Positions 46,429-57,600 are shown, numbered from the stretch's first letter. The stretch: DNA of 64,000 nt from RPQJ01 sp963778185 (GCA_963778185.1 CAVZTF010000002.1:186001-250000); one strand, 5' to 3'. Notes: generated by a model from the letters alone, not told the origin. Program-made: numbers and translations.

Positions 46429-48344
46429 ATGTCCGCCGCAAGAAAGCTACCCGCTGCTCTCCAGGATCGACTCGCCGGCCGACCTGCGGCGCCTGCCCGC
46501 TGGGCAGCTCGAGCGCGCTGGCGCGCGAACTGCGCGAATTCCTGATCCAGACGGTGAGCCAGATGGGCGGCCATTTCGCCGCGGGCCTCGGCACGGTCGA
46601 GCTCACGGTCGCGCTGCACTACGTCTACGACACGCCGCACGACCGGCTGGTGTGGGACGTCGGCCACCAGGCCTACCCCCACAAGGTGCTGACCGGACGC
46701 CGCGACCGGCTGCACACCATCAAGCTCAAGGACGGCCTCGCGCCGTTCCCCCACCGCGGCGAGAGCGAGTACGACACCTTCGGCGTCGGCCACTCGAGCA
46801 CCTCGATCAGCGCGGCGCTCGGCATGGCGCTCGCCGCGAAGCTGGCGGGCCAGGACCGCCGCGTCGTGGCAGTGATCGGCGACGGCGCGATGAGCGCCGG
46901 CCAGGCCTTCGAGGCGATGAATCACGCCGGGCCCCTCAAGCCGGACCTGCTGGTCGTCCTGAACGACAACAAGATGTCCATCTCGGAGAACGTCGGCGCG
47001 CTGTCGCTCTACTTCGCGCGAGTGCTCTCCGGCCGCACCTACACGGCCTTGCGCGAGGGCAGCAAGAAGATCCTGCGCCGCATGCCCGGCGATGTGGGAG
47101 CTGGCGCAGCGCTCCGAGGAACACATGAAGGGCATGGTGCTGCCCGGCACGCTCTTCGAGGAGCTCGGCTTCAATTACCACGGGCCGATCGACGGCCACG
47201 ACGTGGACATGCTGGTCGACCACCTCGCCCGGCTGCGCGACCTCAAGGGCCTGCAGCTGCTGCACGTCGTGACGCAGAAGGGCAACGGCTACGCGCCCGC
47301 GGAAGCCGACCCGATCAAGTGGCACGGTCCGGGCCCGTTCGACCCGTCGAGCGGCACCATCTTCAAGGAAAAGAGCACCGGCCCCGCCTACTCCGCAGGT
47401 CTTCGGCCAGTGGCTGTGCGACATGGCCGAGCGGGATCCCCGCGTCGTCGGCATCACGCCCGCGATGCGCGAGGGCTCGGGCCTGGTCGAGTTCTCCCGG
47501 CGCTTCCCGGACCGCTACTACGACGTCGCCATCGCCGAGCAGCACGCGGTCACGCTCGGCGCGGGCATGGCCTGCGAGGGCGCGCGGCCCGTGGTGGCGA
47601 TCTATTCGACCTTCCTGCAGCGCGCCTACGACCAGCTGATCCACGACGTGGCGCTGCAGAACCTGCCGGTCACCTTCGCGGTGGACCGCGGCGGCCTCGT
47701 CGGCGGCGACGGCGCCACCCACCAGGGCGCCTACGACCTGTCCTACCTGCGCTGCGTCCCGAACATGGTGGTCATGGCCCCGGCCGACGAGAACGAGTGC
47801 CGGCAGATGCTCTACACCGCCGTGACGCTCGACTGCCCCGCCGCCGTGCGCTACCCGCGCGGGCCGGGGCCGGGCGTGCCGATCCAGCAGGAAATGACGG
47901 CCCTGCCCGTCGGCCGGGCAGAGGTCCGGCGCGAGGGCAAGTCAGGCCTGCTGCTGCTCGCCTTCGGCACCATGGTCGGGCCCAGCGTGCCGCTCGCCGA
48001 GCGGCTCGACGCGACGCTGGTCAACATGCGCTTCGTGAAACCGCTGGACGAGGAAACCGTCCTGCGGCTGGCCGCGAACCATGCCTGCATCGTGACGATC
48101 GAGGAGAACGCCATCGCGGGCGGCGCCGGCAGCGCGGTGGGCGAGTGCCTCGCCGCGCACGGCGTGGAGCGCGCAGTGCACCACATCGGGCTCCCCGACC
48201 GGTTCATCGAGCACGGCATCGCGCGAGGACTCCCTCGTGATGGCTGGGCTCGACGCCGCGGGGATCGAGCGGCAACTCGCGAGTATCTGGCCGGCCCAGC
48301 GCGCCCCGCTCGCGGTGGCCGGGGCGCGGCACCTGGCAGGCTGA
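46429..48344 (+). CDS. dxs: 1-Deoxy-D-xylulose-5-phosphate synthase, frameshifted five times
   Basis: Conserved DXS sequence is spread over successive frames: YPLLSRIDSPADLRRLP, then FLIQTVSQMGGHFAAGLG and YDTPHDRLVWDVGHQAYPHK, the TPP site IGDGAMSAGQAFEAMN, LFEELGFNYHGPIDGHD, the transketolase part YYDVAIAEQHAVTLGAGMA and FAVDRGGLVGGDGATHQG, and the C-terminus IERQLASIWPAQ. Interruptions lie near 46440, 46520, 47085, 47398 and 48225, each one extra base. The enzyme condenses pyruvate and glyceraldehyde-3-phosphate, first step of the MEP pathway. The TGA (48342-48344) precedes folE2 by 2 nt. Confidence 0.88.
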
Positions 48345-48346
48345 GG

Positions 48347-49156
48347 ATGGACGAATTCGTGAAGCGACACGACCAGATCGAGGACGTGCAGGGCCGCGCC
48401 GACTCGCGCCGCATCCCGATCAACAAGGTCGGCATCAAGGACATCTACCATCCCGTGCGCGTGCGCGACCGCTCCGGCGGCGAGCAGCACACGGTCGCCA
48501 ACTTCGACATGTACGTGGCGCTGCCCCACAACTTCAAGGGCACGCACATGTCGCGCTTCGTCGAGGTGCTGCACCACCACGAGCGCGAGATCTCCGTCGA
48601 CTCGTTCCAGCAGATGCTGCTCGAGATGAGGAAGCGCCTCGACGCGACCACCGGGCACATCGAGATGCGCTTCCCCTACTTCGTCATGAAGAAGGCGCCG
48701 GTGTCGGGCGTGTCGAGCCTGATGAACTACGAGGTGACCCTGATCGGCGAAGTCCACGGCGAGACCGTCGACATGTGGCTCAGGGTCGTGGTGCCGGTGA
48801 CGAGCCTGTGCCCCTGCTCGAAGAAGATCTCGGAGTACGGCGCCCACAACCAGCGCTCGCACGTGACCATCAAGGCCAGGGTGCGCGAGCACCTGTGGCT
48901 CGAGGAACTGATCGACATCGCCGAGCAGGAGGCGTCCTGCGAGGTCTACGGGATACTGAAGCGCCCGGACGAGAAGTTCGTCACCGAGCGCGCCTACGAC
49001 AACCCGAAGTTCGTCGAGGACCTGGTGCGCGACGTGGCGGTGCGCCTGAATTCCGAGCCGCGGGTGCGTGCGTACGTGGTCGAGGCGGAGAACTTCGAGT
49101 CCATCCACAACCACTCGGCCTACGCGCAGATCGAGAAGGACAAGGAAGGCGTCTAG
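48347..49156 (+). CDS. folE2: GTP cyclohydrolase FolE2 (type IB)
   Basis: A 269-residue zinc-independent-type GTP cyclohydrolase I producing dihydroneopterin triphosphate for folate (or queuosine). Family blocks: INKVGIKDIYHPVRVRDR, LPHNFKGTHMSRFVEVL, RFPYFVMKKAPVSG, the Cys-containing VTSLCPCSKKISEYGAHNQR, and ENFESIHNHSAYAQIE. The ATG follows the dxs stop by 2 nt, so it is in the xseB-ispA-dxs operon. FolE2 enzymes often replace FolE under zinc limitation; whether folE also exists cannot be seen here. Confidence 0.95.
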   Translation: MDEFVKRHDQIEDVQGRADSRRIPINKVGIKDIYHPVRVRDRSGGEQHTVANFDMYVALPHNFKGTHMSRFVEVLHHHEREISVDSFQQMLLEMRKRLDATTGHIEMRFPYFVMKKAPVSGVSSLMNYEVTLIGEVHGETVDMWLRVVVPVTSLCPCSKKISEYGAHNQRSHVTIKARVREHLWLEELIDIAEQEASCEVYGILKRPDEKFVTERAYDNPKFVEDLVRDVAVRLNSEPRVRAYVVEAENFESIHNHSAYAQIEKDKEGV

Positions 49157-49177
49157 GCCTCTCCCGTCAGGCCTTTT
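49155..49177 (+). terminator. Rho-independent terminator after folE2
   Basis: AGGCCT (49155-49160) pairs with AGGCCT (49169-49174) around an 8-nt loop and is followed by TTT. The stem begins within the folE2 stop codon and overlaps the last codons of the convergent kinase gene. Confidence 0.55.
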
Positions 49178-50492
49178 CCTTGCGGCCTCGCTGCAGGCGT
49201 CCGATGAGCTCCCGCAGGAACACCTTGTGGAAGCGCAGCTGGCAGGAGATCGACGCCTGCTCGAGCAGCGTGGCGGTGACCTTGAGCAACGTTACCTGCC
49301 CCTCCGCCTCGATGATGGAATCGCGTCGCGAGCCCTCGGCGAAGCTGGCCTCGCCGAAGCATCCGCCGCCATCGATGCGGCCGATCATCTCGCCGTTGCG
49401 GCTCACGCGAACCTTGCCCGAAACCACGACGTAGAAGCGGTCGTCCGTGTCGCCGGGGCGAAGCACGGCCTCGTTCGGGTGGCAATCCATCCAGCAGCCG
49501 GCACGCATCACCTCGCGGATCTCGCCGTGCGAGAAGTCGTGGAAGAAGCGCAGCTTGCGCAGCACCGCGAAGCGCTCCTCGTCGTCGATCTCCGACTGCG
49601 CGACCCGCAGCTTCTGGTGCACGCGGGTCAGGTCGGCGGCGAACTCGGCCCCGTTGCGGAAGCGATTGCCCGGCTCCTTCTGCAGCGCGCGCTCCACCAA
49701 CGCCACCAGTTCCTCGGGCAGGTCCGGCCGCATCTCGCCCAGCGGCTCGGGCTTCGACTGCACCACCTGGCGCAAGAGCTTGCCGAGCGCGCCGGCGCGG
49801 AACGGCCGCTGGCCGCTCAGCATCTCGTACATCACGGCGCCCAGCGAGTAGAGGTCCGAGCGCGGGTCGAGGTCCTGGCCGAGCACCTGTTCCGGCGACA
49901 TGTAGGCCGGGCTGCCCGCCACGCCCTCGAGTCGCGAGACGTCGGAATCGGCGACCAGTGCGATGCCGAAGTCGACGATGCGGACGTCGCCCTCCTGGGT
50001 GAGCAGGATGTTCGACGGCTTGATGTCGCGATGCACGACGCCGCGCGAGTGCGCGTAGTGCAGCGCCTTCGCGCACTTGTAGACGATGCCCACGACCTGG
50101 TCGACGGGCAGCAGGCTGCCCGGCCGGCAATAGGCCGAGAGGGTGCGCGCCCCGTGGATGTGCTCGGTGACGATGTAGCGGCGACCGTCCTCCTCGCCCG
50201 CGTCGAAGATCGGCACGATGTTCGGGTGCTGCAGCTTGCCGATCATGTGCGCTTCGCCGAGGAACATGCGCCGCGCATTGCGGCCTTCGGCGTCTTCGCC
50301 ACTCGAGGCGTGGTAGAGCTTGATGGCGACGTCGCGGCCGTAGAACGGATCGTGCGACAGGTACACCGTGCCGGTGCTGCCGCGACCGACCTCGTGCACC
50401 ACGTAATACTTGCCGATGCGCTCCGGCGCCGAGAGCGGCGCTGACAGCATGGGTTCGGTGGCTATGTCTGCGAGCGCGATGTTGGCTGTCAC
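49167..50492 (-). CDS. Ser/Thr protein kinase with C-terminal cyclic-nucleotide-binding domain
   Basis: A 441-residue protein. Residues 28-285 are a Hanks kinase: glycine loop GRGSTG (36-41), Lys58 in VAIKLYH, HRDIKPSNILL (154-164), VDFGIAL (173-179), SPAYMSPEQ and DPRSDLYSLGAVMYEM. Residues about 310-430 resemble a cNMP-binding domain (PNEAVLRPGDTDDRFYVVVS, GGGCFGEASFAEGSRRDS), where the phosphate-binding FGE and a later Arg are present. No transmembrane segment. The GTG start at 50492 overlaps the pgpA stop (GTGA), so it is translationally coupled to the thiL-pgpA pair. Ligand and targets are unknown. Confidence 0.88.
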   Translation of the reverse strand: MTANIALADIATEPMLSAPLSAPERIGKYYVVHEVGRGSTGTVYLSHDPFYGRDVAIKLYHASSGEDAEGRNARRMFLGEAHMIGKLQHPNIVPIFDAGEEDGRRYIVTEHIHGARTLSAYCRPGSLLPVDQVVGIVYKCAKALHYAHSRGVVHRDIKPSNILLTQEGDVRIVDFGIALVADSDVSRLEGVAGSPAYMSPEQVLGQDLDPRSDLYSLGAVMYEMLSGQRPFRAGALGKLLRQVVQSKPEPLGEMRPDLPEELVALVERALQKEPGNRFRNGAEFAADLTRVHQKLRVAQSEIDDEERFAVLRKLRFFHDFSHGEIREVMRAGCWMDCHPNEAVLRPGDTDDRFYVVVSGKVRVSRNGEMIGRIDGGGCFGEASFAEGSRRDSIIEAEGQVTLLKVTATLLEQASISCQLRFHKVFLRELIGRLQRGRKEKA

Positions 50493-50992
50493 GATAGGTA
50501 GCGGACGATCAAAAGCCCGGCGGCGGCCAGCAGTCCGGCCATTACGTCGTCGAGCATAATGCCCGCCCCACCCGGCATTCCGTGATCGACCTCGCGGATC
50601 GGCCAGGGCTTGGCGATGTCGAAGAGCCGGAACAGCGCGAAGGCCAGCACCGCGCCCCACCAGTCCTGCGGCGCGGCGAGCATCGCGATCATCATCCCGG
50701 CGACCTCGTCCCAGACGATGGCCGGGTGATCATGCACGCCGAGGCGCCGCGCACTCTCGCCGCAGATCCAGATGCCGGCCAGGACCGCCGCGACGCAGGC
50801 GGCCAGGTTCCAGCCGAACCCGAGCGGCGCGAGCGCGAGCGCGAACGCGAGACCGACCAGCGAGCCGAAGGTGCCGGGCGCGAATGGCGCGAGGCCGGCG
50901 CCGAACCCGAGTGCCAGCAGGTGCACCGGGCTCGCAAGGTCGCGCGTCGTGGGACGCCGCGGGGCCGTTTCCGGCTCAGGCGAAGTGGTCAT
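50489..50992 (-). CDS. pgpA: Phosphatidylglycerophosphatase A
   Basis: A 167-residue inner-membrane enzyme dephosphorylating phosphatidylglycerol phosphate. Family signatures: LGFGAGLAPFAPGTFGSLVG, HDHPAIVWDEVAGMMIAML, LFRLFDIAKPWPIREVD and IMLDDVMAGLLAA; three to four hydrophobic helices. The start overlaps thiL by 17 nt; this thiL-pgpA order after nusB is typical. Confidence 0.95.
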   Translation of the reverse strand: MTTSPEPETAPRRPTTRDLASPVHLLALGFGAGLAPFAPGTFGSLVGLAFALALAPLGFGWNLAACVAAVLAGIWICGESARRLGVHDHPAIVWDEVAGMMIAMLAAPQDWWGAVLAFALFRLFDIAKPWPIREVDHGMPGGAGIMLDDVMAGLLAAAGLLIVRYLS

Positions 50993-51929
50993 AGCCGCCT
51001 CCCGCCACGCGCGCGGGCCGGCCTTCCCGCGCGCATCGCACGCCCTCGCCCGCCTCGATCACGCCGATGCGCGCGAGCGCGCAGGCTGACGACAGCTGCG
51101 CCTCGAGGGCGGGCGCAGCGCCTGGCGGGAGCGTGAAGAGCAATTCGTAATCGTCGCCGCCGTGCAGCACGAAGTGCTCGCACTCGAGCGGCGCATGACG
51201 CGCCGCGAGTTCGCCCGACACGGGCAGGCGCTCGAGGTCGACCCGCGCCGCCACGCCGCTGGCCTTGCAGAGCTTGCCGAGGTCGCCGAGCAGCCCGTCG
51301 GAAACGTCCATTGCTGCGCTCGCGCAGGCGCGGAGCGCGCGCCCGAGGGCGATCCGAGGCTCCGCGAACAGGTAGCGGCGGACGAGCGGATCGTCCGTCT
51401 CCATCGGCACGCCGCGCTGCAGCGCCGCGAGCCCGGCCGCCGCCTCCCCGGGCCGGCCGGAGACGTAGAGCAGGTCGCCTGGCCTCGCGCCGCTGCGCCG
51501 CAGCGCGAGCGCGGGCTCGACGAAGCCCAGCGCCTCGATCGTCACCACCAGCGGCCCGCGCACAGTGTCGCCACCGACGAGTTCCACGCCGTACCGTGAC
51601 GCCAGTGCGTAGAGCCCTGCGGCGAAGCGTTCGAGCCACGGCTCGCGAGCCTCCGGCAGCGACAGCGACAGCAGCGCCCACGCAGGCTCCGCGCCCATCG
51701 CAGCGAGATCGCTCAGGTTGACCGCAAGCGACTGGTGACCGATCGATTCCGGCGGGGCGCCGGCGAGGAAATGACGGCCCTCGACCAGCGTGTCGGTCGC
51801 GGCCACGAGCGCCAGGCCCGGAGGGACCGCGAGCAGTGCCGCATCGTCGCCGACGCCGAGCAGAACGTCGCTGCGCAGCGTCCGCCGGGAGAAGTAGTGC
51901 TCGATCAGGTCGAATTCGCCGAGCGTCAC
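50976..51929 (-). CDS. thiL: Thiamine-monophosphate kinase
   Basis: A 317-residue PurM-like kinase that phosphorylates thiamine monophosphate to thiamine diphosphate. The GTG start at 51929 (VTLGEFDLIEHYF) matches ThiL N-termini and follows nusB closely (8 nt). Motifs: LGVGDDAALLAVP, TDTLVEGRHFL, HQSLAVNLSDLAAMGAEP, VGGDTVRGPLV, MDVSDGLLGDL and LHGGDDYELLFT. Confidence 0.94.
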   Translation of the reverse strand: MTLGEFDLIEHYFSRRTLRSDVLLGVGDDAALLAVPPGLALVAATDTLVEGRHFLAGAPPESIGHQSLAVNLSDLAAMGAEPAWALLSLSLPEAREPWLERFAAGLYALASRYGVELVGGDTVRGPLVVTIEALGFVEPALALRRSGARPGDLLYVSGRPGEAAAGLAALQRGVPMETDDPLVRRYLFAEPRIALGRALRACASAAMDVSDGLLGDLGKLCKASGVAARVDLERLPVSGELAARHAPLECEHFVLHGGDDYELLFTLPPGAAPALEAQLSSACALARIGVIEAGEGVRCAREGRPARVAGGGYDHFA

Positions 51930-51937
51930 GGGTCGTC

Positions 51938-52399
51938 TCAGGCGCGGGGACTCGCGGTGGCGAACTGTTCGGCCGCACGCAGCTTGCGCGCCGCGCGGTC
52001 GAGCACGGCGTTGACGAACTTGTGCCCGTCCGTTGCGCCAAAACGCTTGGCCAGGTCCACGCCCTCGTTGATGACGACGCGGAACGGAATCTCCGGCCGC
52101 TGCGCAAGCTCGTGCAGACCGATCAGGAGCACGGCGTGCTCCACCGGGTCGAGCTGTTCGACGGGCCGGTCGAGCAGCGTGCCGAGCTCGGCGTCGAGGG
52201 CCGGAGCGCCCGCGGTTACGCCCTGCAGCAGTTCGACGAAGTACTCGCCGTCCGCATCCGCGTAGCCTTCCTCGGCCGCGTACTGGTTGCGCAGTTCGGC
52301 CGCGCTCTGGCCGGTGAGCTGCCACTGGTAGAGCGCCTGCATGACGAGCTTGCGCGACAGGCTGCGAGCCCGCGCGGCCCGGTCGGGACGTTTCGCCAT
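51938..52399 (-). CDS. nusB: Transcription antitermination protein NusB
   Basis: A 153-residue all-helical protein that with NusE binds boxA of rRNA leaders. The block LSRKLVMQALYQWQLTGQSA at the N-terminus and VINEGVDLAKRFGATDGHKF near the C-terminus are diagnostic. It starts 2 nt after ribH ends, the usual ribH-nusB arrangement. Confidence 0.95.
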   Translation of the reverse strand: MAKRPDRAARARSLSRKLVMQALYQWQLTGQSAAELRNQYAAEEGYADADGEYFVELLQGVTAGAPALDAELGTLLDRPVEQLDPVEHAVLLIGLHELAQRPEIPFRVVINEGVDLAKRFGATDGHKFVNAVLDRAARKLRAAEQFATASPRA

Positions 52400-52401
52400 G
52401 G

Positions 52402-52878
<477 letters not shown>

Positions 52879-52891
52879 GGCTCGAATTCCC

Positions 52892-54001
<1,110 letters not shown>

Positions 54002-54038
54002 GCGCAAAGTGTAGCAGCAGCCCGCGGCGCCGAGCGGC

Positions 54039-54638
54039 CTACTGCCGGCCCTCCTCGAGCAGCCTCTCCATGTAGCGCGCGATGATGTCCACCTCGATGT
54101 TTACACGCGTGCCGGGCTGGTAACCGGCCAGGATCGTGAGCTCGAGCGTGTGCGGCACGAGGTTCACGTCGAAGCGACGACCCGACACGCCGTTCACCGT
54201 GAGGCTGACGCCGTCCACGCAGACCGAGCCCTTGCGCGCCACGTAGCGCGCGAGCTGCGGCGGAACGTCGAACTCGACGCGCACCGAGCGGGCGTCGTCG
54301 TGCCTCGATACGACCCGGCCGACGCCGTCCACGTGGCCGGTGACGTAGTGCCCGCCGAGCGACTGCCCCGCCGTCAGGGCCTTCTCGAGGTTGACGCGCG
54401 TGCCGGGTGTCCAGTCGCCGGCCGTCGTCAGCGACAGCGTCTCGCGCGACACGTCGGCCGCGAAGGCGTGCGCCTCGAGCTGCACGGCCGTGAGGCACGC
54501 GCCGTTGACCGCAATGCTGCCGCCGATCTGCACGTCCGCCAGCGGCACGGCGCCCGTCTCCACCCACAGCGTGACGTCCCCTCCCCGCGGTTCCACGGCG
54601 CGGACAGCTCCCACGCCCTGCACGATGCCGGTGAACAT
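54039..54638 (-). CDS. ribE: Riboflavin synthase alpha subunit
   Basis: A 199-residue enzyme that dismutates two lumazine molecules to riboflavin. It shows the internal duplication of the family: MFTGIVQGVGAVRAVEPRGG and the later half with GGHYVTGHVDGVGRV, VCVDGVSLTVN. The start (MFTGIVQ) is universal for RibE. It overlaps the ribD stop by one base and ends about 37 nt before ribB(X). Confidence 0.96.
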   Translation of the reverse strand: MFTGIVQGVGAVRAVEPRGGDVTLWVETGAVPLADVQIGGSIAVNGACLTAVQLEAHAFAADVSRETLSLTTAGDWTPGTRVNLEKALTAGQSLGGHYVTGHVDGVGRVVSRHDDARSVRVEFDVPPQLARYVARKGSVCVDGVSLTVNGVSGRRFDVNLVPHTLELTILAGYQPGTRVNIEVDIIARYMERLLEEGRQ

Positions 54639-55753
54639 CAGCTGGACCTCCTCCTGGGACGCAAGGTCAGTCGCAGGTCGTCGCCGATGTGCTCGACCCC
54701 GTGCCATTCGAACTCGCAGCGATCGCACATGCGTTCGAGCTGCGGCAGGTTGAACAGCCCGCGGGCGGCAGGCCCCAGCACGACCGGCGCCATGTACACC
54801 ACGATCTCGTCGACCAGCCCGGCCTGGACGAACGCTCCCGCGAGCGTGGGGCCGGCCTCGACCAGCACCTCGTTGCACTCGAGCCCGGCCAGCCGGCGCA
54901 GCACGGCCGCGAGGTCGAGCCCACCGGCGGCGCTTTCGATCGTCTCGACGCGGGCGCCGGTCTGCCGCAGCGCCTCGGCGGCGGCGGACTCGCCGTCACG
55001 GGTGAGGATCAACGTCGATTGCCCGAAGCACAGCACCTGTGCGTTGACCGGTGTGCGCAGCTCCGAATCGAGCACGACCTTGAGCGGGCGGCGCCCGCGC
55101 ATCTCGATGTCGGGATCCCGCACGGTCAGCATCGGGTCGTCCGCGAGCACGGTACCGCTGCCGGTGACGACCGCGGAGGCGCGCGCGCGCAGGCGCTGCA
55201 CGTCGGAGCGCGCCTTCTCGCCAGTAATCCACTTGCTCGTCCCGTCCGCCAGCGCAGTGCGGCCATCGAGGCTCGCGCCGAGCTTGAGCGTCACCCACGG
55301 CCGGCCGCTGGACATGCGCTGGACGAATCCGCGATTGATCTCGGCTGCCTCGCCCGCGAGCAGGCCGTGCGCGGTCGCGATGCCGGCCCGCCCGAGGATG
55401 GCCAGTCCCGAGCCGTCCACGCGTGGATTCGGGTCGCGCAGGGCGGCGATGACACGCGCCACACCCGCGGCGATCAGCGCGTCGGTGCACGGAGGCGTGC
55501 GGCCGTGATGGGAACACGGCTCCAGTGTCACGTATGCCGTGGCACCCCGCGCGGCGTGACCGGCGTCGTGCAGCGCGACGACCTCCGCATGCGGCTCGCC
55601 GGCGCGTTCGTGGAAGCCCTCGCCCACCACCTGGCCCCAGCGCGCGACGACGCAGCCGACGGCCGGATTTGGCGGCGTCGAGTAGATCCCGTGACGTGCG
55701 AGCTCGAGCGCGCGCGCCATGAAGTGATGATCGTCGGCGGTGAAATCGGTCAT
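54638..55753 (-). CDS. ribD: Bifunctional diaminohydroxyphosphoribosylaminopyrimidine deaminase / reductase RibD
   Basis: 371 residues. The N-terminal deaminase carries the zinc site (GEPHAEVVALHDAG and EPCSHHGRTPPCTDALI); the C-terminal reductase has WVTLKLGASLDGRTALADG, VTGSGTVLADDP and VLVEAGPTLAGAFVQAGLVD. It starts within the nrdR stop (ATGA-type overlap), continuing the nrdR-ribD-ribE unit. Confidence 0.96.
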   Translation of the reverse strand: MTDFTADDHHFMARALELARHGIYSTPPNPAVGCVVARWGQVVGEGFHERAGEPHAEVVALHDAGHAARGATAYVTLEPCSHHGRTPPCTDALIAAGVARVIAALRDPNPRVDGSGLAILGRAGIATAHGLLAGEAAEINRGFVQRMSSGRPWVTLKLGASLDGRTALADGTSKWITGEKARSDVQRLRARASAVVTGSGTVLADDPMLTVRDPDIEMRGRRPLKVVLDSELRTPVNAQVLCFGQSTLILTRDGESAAAEALRQTGARVETIESAAGGLDLAAVLRRLAGLECNEVLVEAGPTLAGAFVQAGLVDEIVVYMAPVVLGPAARGLFNLPQLERMCDRCEFEWHGVEHIGDDLRLTLRPRRRSS

Positions 55754-56271
55754 TTCTTCCTGCCCGTCGGCTCGGCCGTCGACCAGAGCGCCAGCTGCAC
55801 GTCCTCCGCGGTGCGCGGACGGCGCTGCTTCAGGCTCTCGATCTCCTCGCGAAACGCGTCGACGTCCTGGAAGCTGCGATAGACCGAGGCGAACCGCACG
55901 TAGGCCACCTCGTCGAGCTGGTGCAGCTCGTCCATCACGAGCTCGCCCACCAGGCGCGCAGGTACCTCCCGCTCGCCGAGCGTGCGCAGCTTGTGGCACA
56001 CGTGGTTGACGGCCGCGTCCACCGCCTCGCTCGACACCGGGCGTTTCTCCAGGGCCCGCAGCATCCCGGCCCGCAGCTTCGCCTCGTCGAAGGGCTCGCG
56101 CGTCGAGTCGCTCTTGACCACGCGCGGCATGACCAGCTCCGCGGACTCGAAGGTGGTGAAACGCTCGCCGCAATGCAGGCATTCGCGGCGGCGGCGGACC
56201 TGCTGCCCCTCGGCCGCGAGGCGCGAGTCGATGACTTTCGTCTCCTCGTGCGAACAGAACGGGCAGTACAT
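55750..56271 (-). CDS. nrdR: Transcriptional repressor NrdR
   Basis: 173 residues with an N-terminal zinc ribbon (MYCPFCSHEETKVIDSR and ECLHCGERFTTFE) and an ATP-cone domain (PRVVKSDSTREPFDEAKL, AYVRFASVYRSFQDVDAF). It represses ribonucleotide reductase operons in response to dATP/ATP. The position between glyA and ribD is standard in gammaproteobacteria. Confidence 0.97.
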   Translation of the reverse strand: MYCPFCSHEETKVIDSRLAAEGQQVRRRRECLHCGERFTTFESAELVMPRVVKSDSTREPFDEAKLRAGMLRALEKRPVSSEAVDAAVNHVCHKLRTLGEREVPARLVGELVMDELHQLDEVAYVRFASVYRSFQDVDAFREEIESLKQRRPRTAEDVQLALWSTAEPTGRKK

Positions 56272-56298
56272 GGCCGAAGGGCGGCCGCGCGGCGCGCG

Positions 56299-57552
56299 TC
56301 AGCCGTAGACCGGGAACCGGTGGCAGATCTCGCGCACCGAATTGCGCGTCTGCTCGATGACCTGCCCGTTCCCCACGTCGTCGAGCACGTCCGCGATCCA
56401 GTGCGAGAGCTGCGTGACCTCCGGCTCCTTGAACCCGCGCGTGGTCACGGCCGGCGAACCGATGCGCAGGCCGCTCGTGACGAACGGCGAGCGCGGGTCG
56501 TTCGGCACCGAGTTCTTGTTGACCGTGATGTGCGCGCGCCCGAGCGCGGCATCCGCGTCCTTGCCGGTGTAGTCACGCCCGATCAGGTCGACGAGGAACA
56601 GGTGGTTGTCGGTGCCGCCCGAGACGATCTTGTAGCCGCGACCCGTCAGCGCGGCCGCCATGGCCCGCGCGTTGGCGACGACCTGCTGCTGGTAGCCGAC
56701 GAACTCCGGCTGCATCGCCTCGAGGAACGCGACCGCCTTGGCAGCGATGACGTGCATGAGCGGTCCGCCCTGCGTGCCCGGGAAGATCAGAGAATTCAAC
56801 TTCTTCGCGATGTCCTCGTTCGGGCGCGCGAGGATGAGGCCACCGCGCGGACCGCGCAGTGTCTTGTGCGTGGTGGTCGTGACCACGTCCGCGAACGGCA
56901 CCGGGTTCGGGTAGACCCCGGCGGCCACCAGGCCTGCGACGTGAGCCATGTCGACGAGGAAATAGGCTCCCACGGCGTCGGCGATCGCCCGGAAGCGCGC
57001 CCAGTCGATGACGCGCGAATACGCCGAGAAACCCGCGATGACGAGCTTCGGCCGGTGCTCCTGCGCGAGGCGCTCGACCTGCGCGTAGTCGATCTCGCCC
57101 GTCGCCGGGTCGAGGCCGTACTGCACGGCCTTGAAGATCTTGCCGGAGAAGTTGACCTTGGCGCCGTGCGTGAGGTGGCCGCCGTGGTCGAGGCTCATGC
57201 CGAGCAGCGTGTCGCCCGGCTGGATGAGCGCGAGGTAGGCCGCAGCGTTCGCCTGCGAGCCCGAGTGCGGCTGGACGTTGGCGTAGTCGGCCCCGAAGAG
57301 CTGCTTCGCGCGATCGATCGCGAGCTGCTCGGCGACGTCCACGTACTCGCAGCCGCCGTAGTATCGCTTCCCCGGGTAGCCCTCGGCGTACTTGTTCGTG
57401 AGCACGGATCCCTGGGCCTCGAGCACGCGCGGGCTTGCGTAGTTCTCCGAGGCGATCAGCTCGATGTGGTCTTCCTGGCGGGTGCGCTCGCGATCGAGCG
57501 CGGTCGCGAGTTCGGGGTCGAACCCGGCGATCTTCATGCTGGCGGGGAACAT
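56299..57552 (-). CDS. glyA: Serine hydroxymethyltransferase
   Basis: A 417-residue PLP enzyme interconverting serine and glycine with THF. The internal-aldimine Lys is in VVTTTTHKTLRGPRGG (about 230); other blocks are IELIASENYASPRVLEAQGS, GKRYYGGCEYVDVAEQLAI and LDHGGHLTHG. Start ATG 57552 (MFPASMKIAGFDPEL) has GGAG 7 nt upstream; Met6 is an alternative. Minus-strand TACAAT (57580-57585) is a good -10 element, and the expected -35 falls at the edge of the palindromic element beginning at 57601. Confidence 0.96.
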   Translation of the reverse strand: MFPASMKIAGFDPELATALDRERTRQEDHIELIASENYASPRVLEAQGSVLTNKYAEGYPGKRYYGGCEYVDVAEQLAIDRAKQLFGADYANVQPHSGSQANAAAYLALIQPGDTLLGMSLDHGGHLTHGAKVNFSGKIFKAVQYGLDPATGEIDYAQVERLAQEHRPKLVIAGFSAYSRVIDWARFRAIADAVGAYFLVDMAHVAGLVAAGVYPNPVPFADVVTTTTHKTLRGPRGGLILARPNEDIAKKLNSLIFPGTQGGPLMHVIAAKAVAFLEAMQPEFVGYQQQVVANARAMAAALTGRGYKIVSGGTDNHLFLVDLIGRDYTGKDADAALGRAHITVNKNSVPNDPRSPFVTSGLRIGSPAVTTRGFKEPEVTQLSHWIADVLDDVGNGQVIEQTRNSVREICHRFPVYG

Positions 57553-57600
57553 CTGTACTCCACGGTCTTCGGACGCGCAATTGTAGCCGATGGCCGCCTG

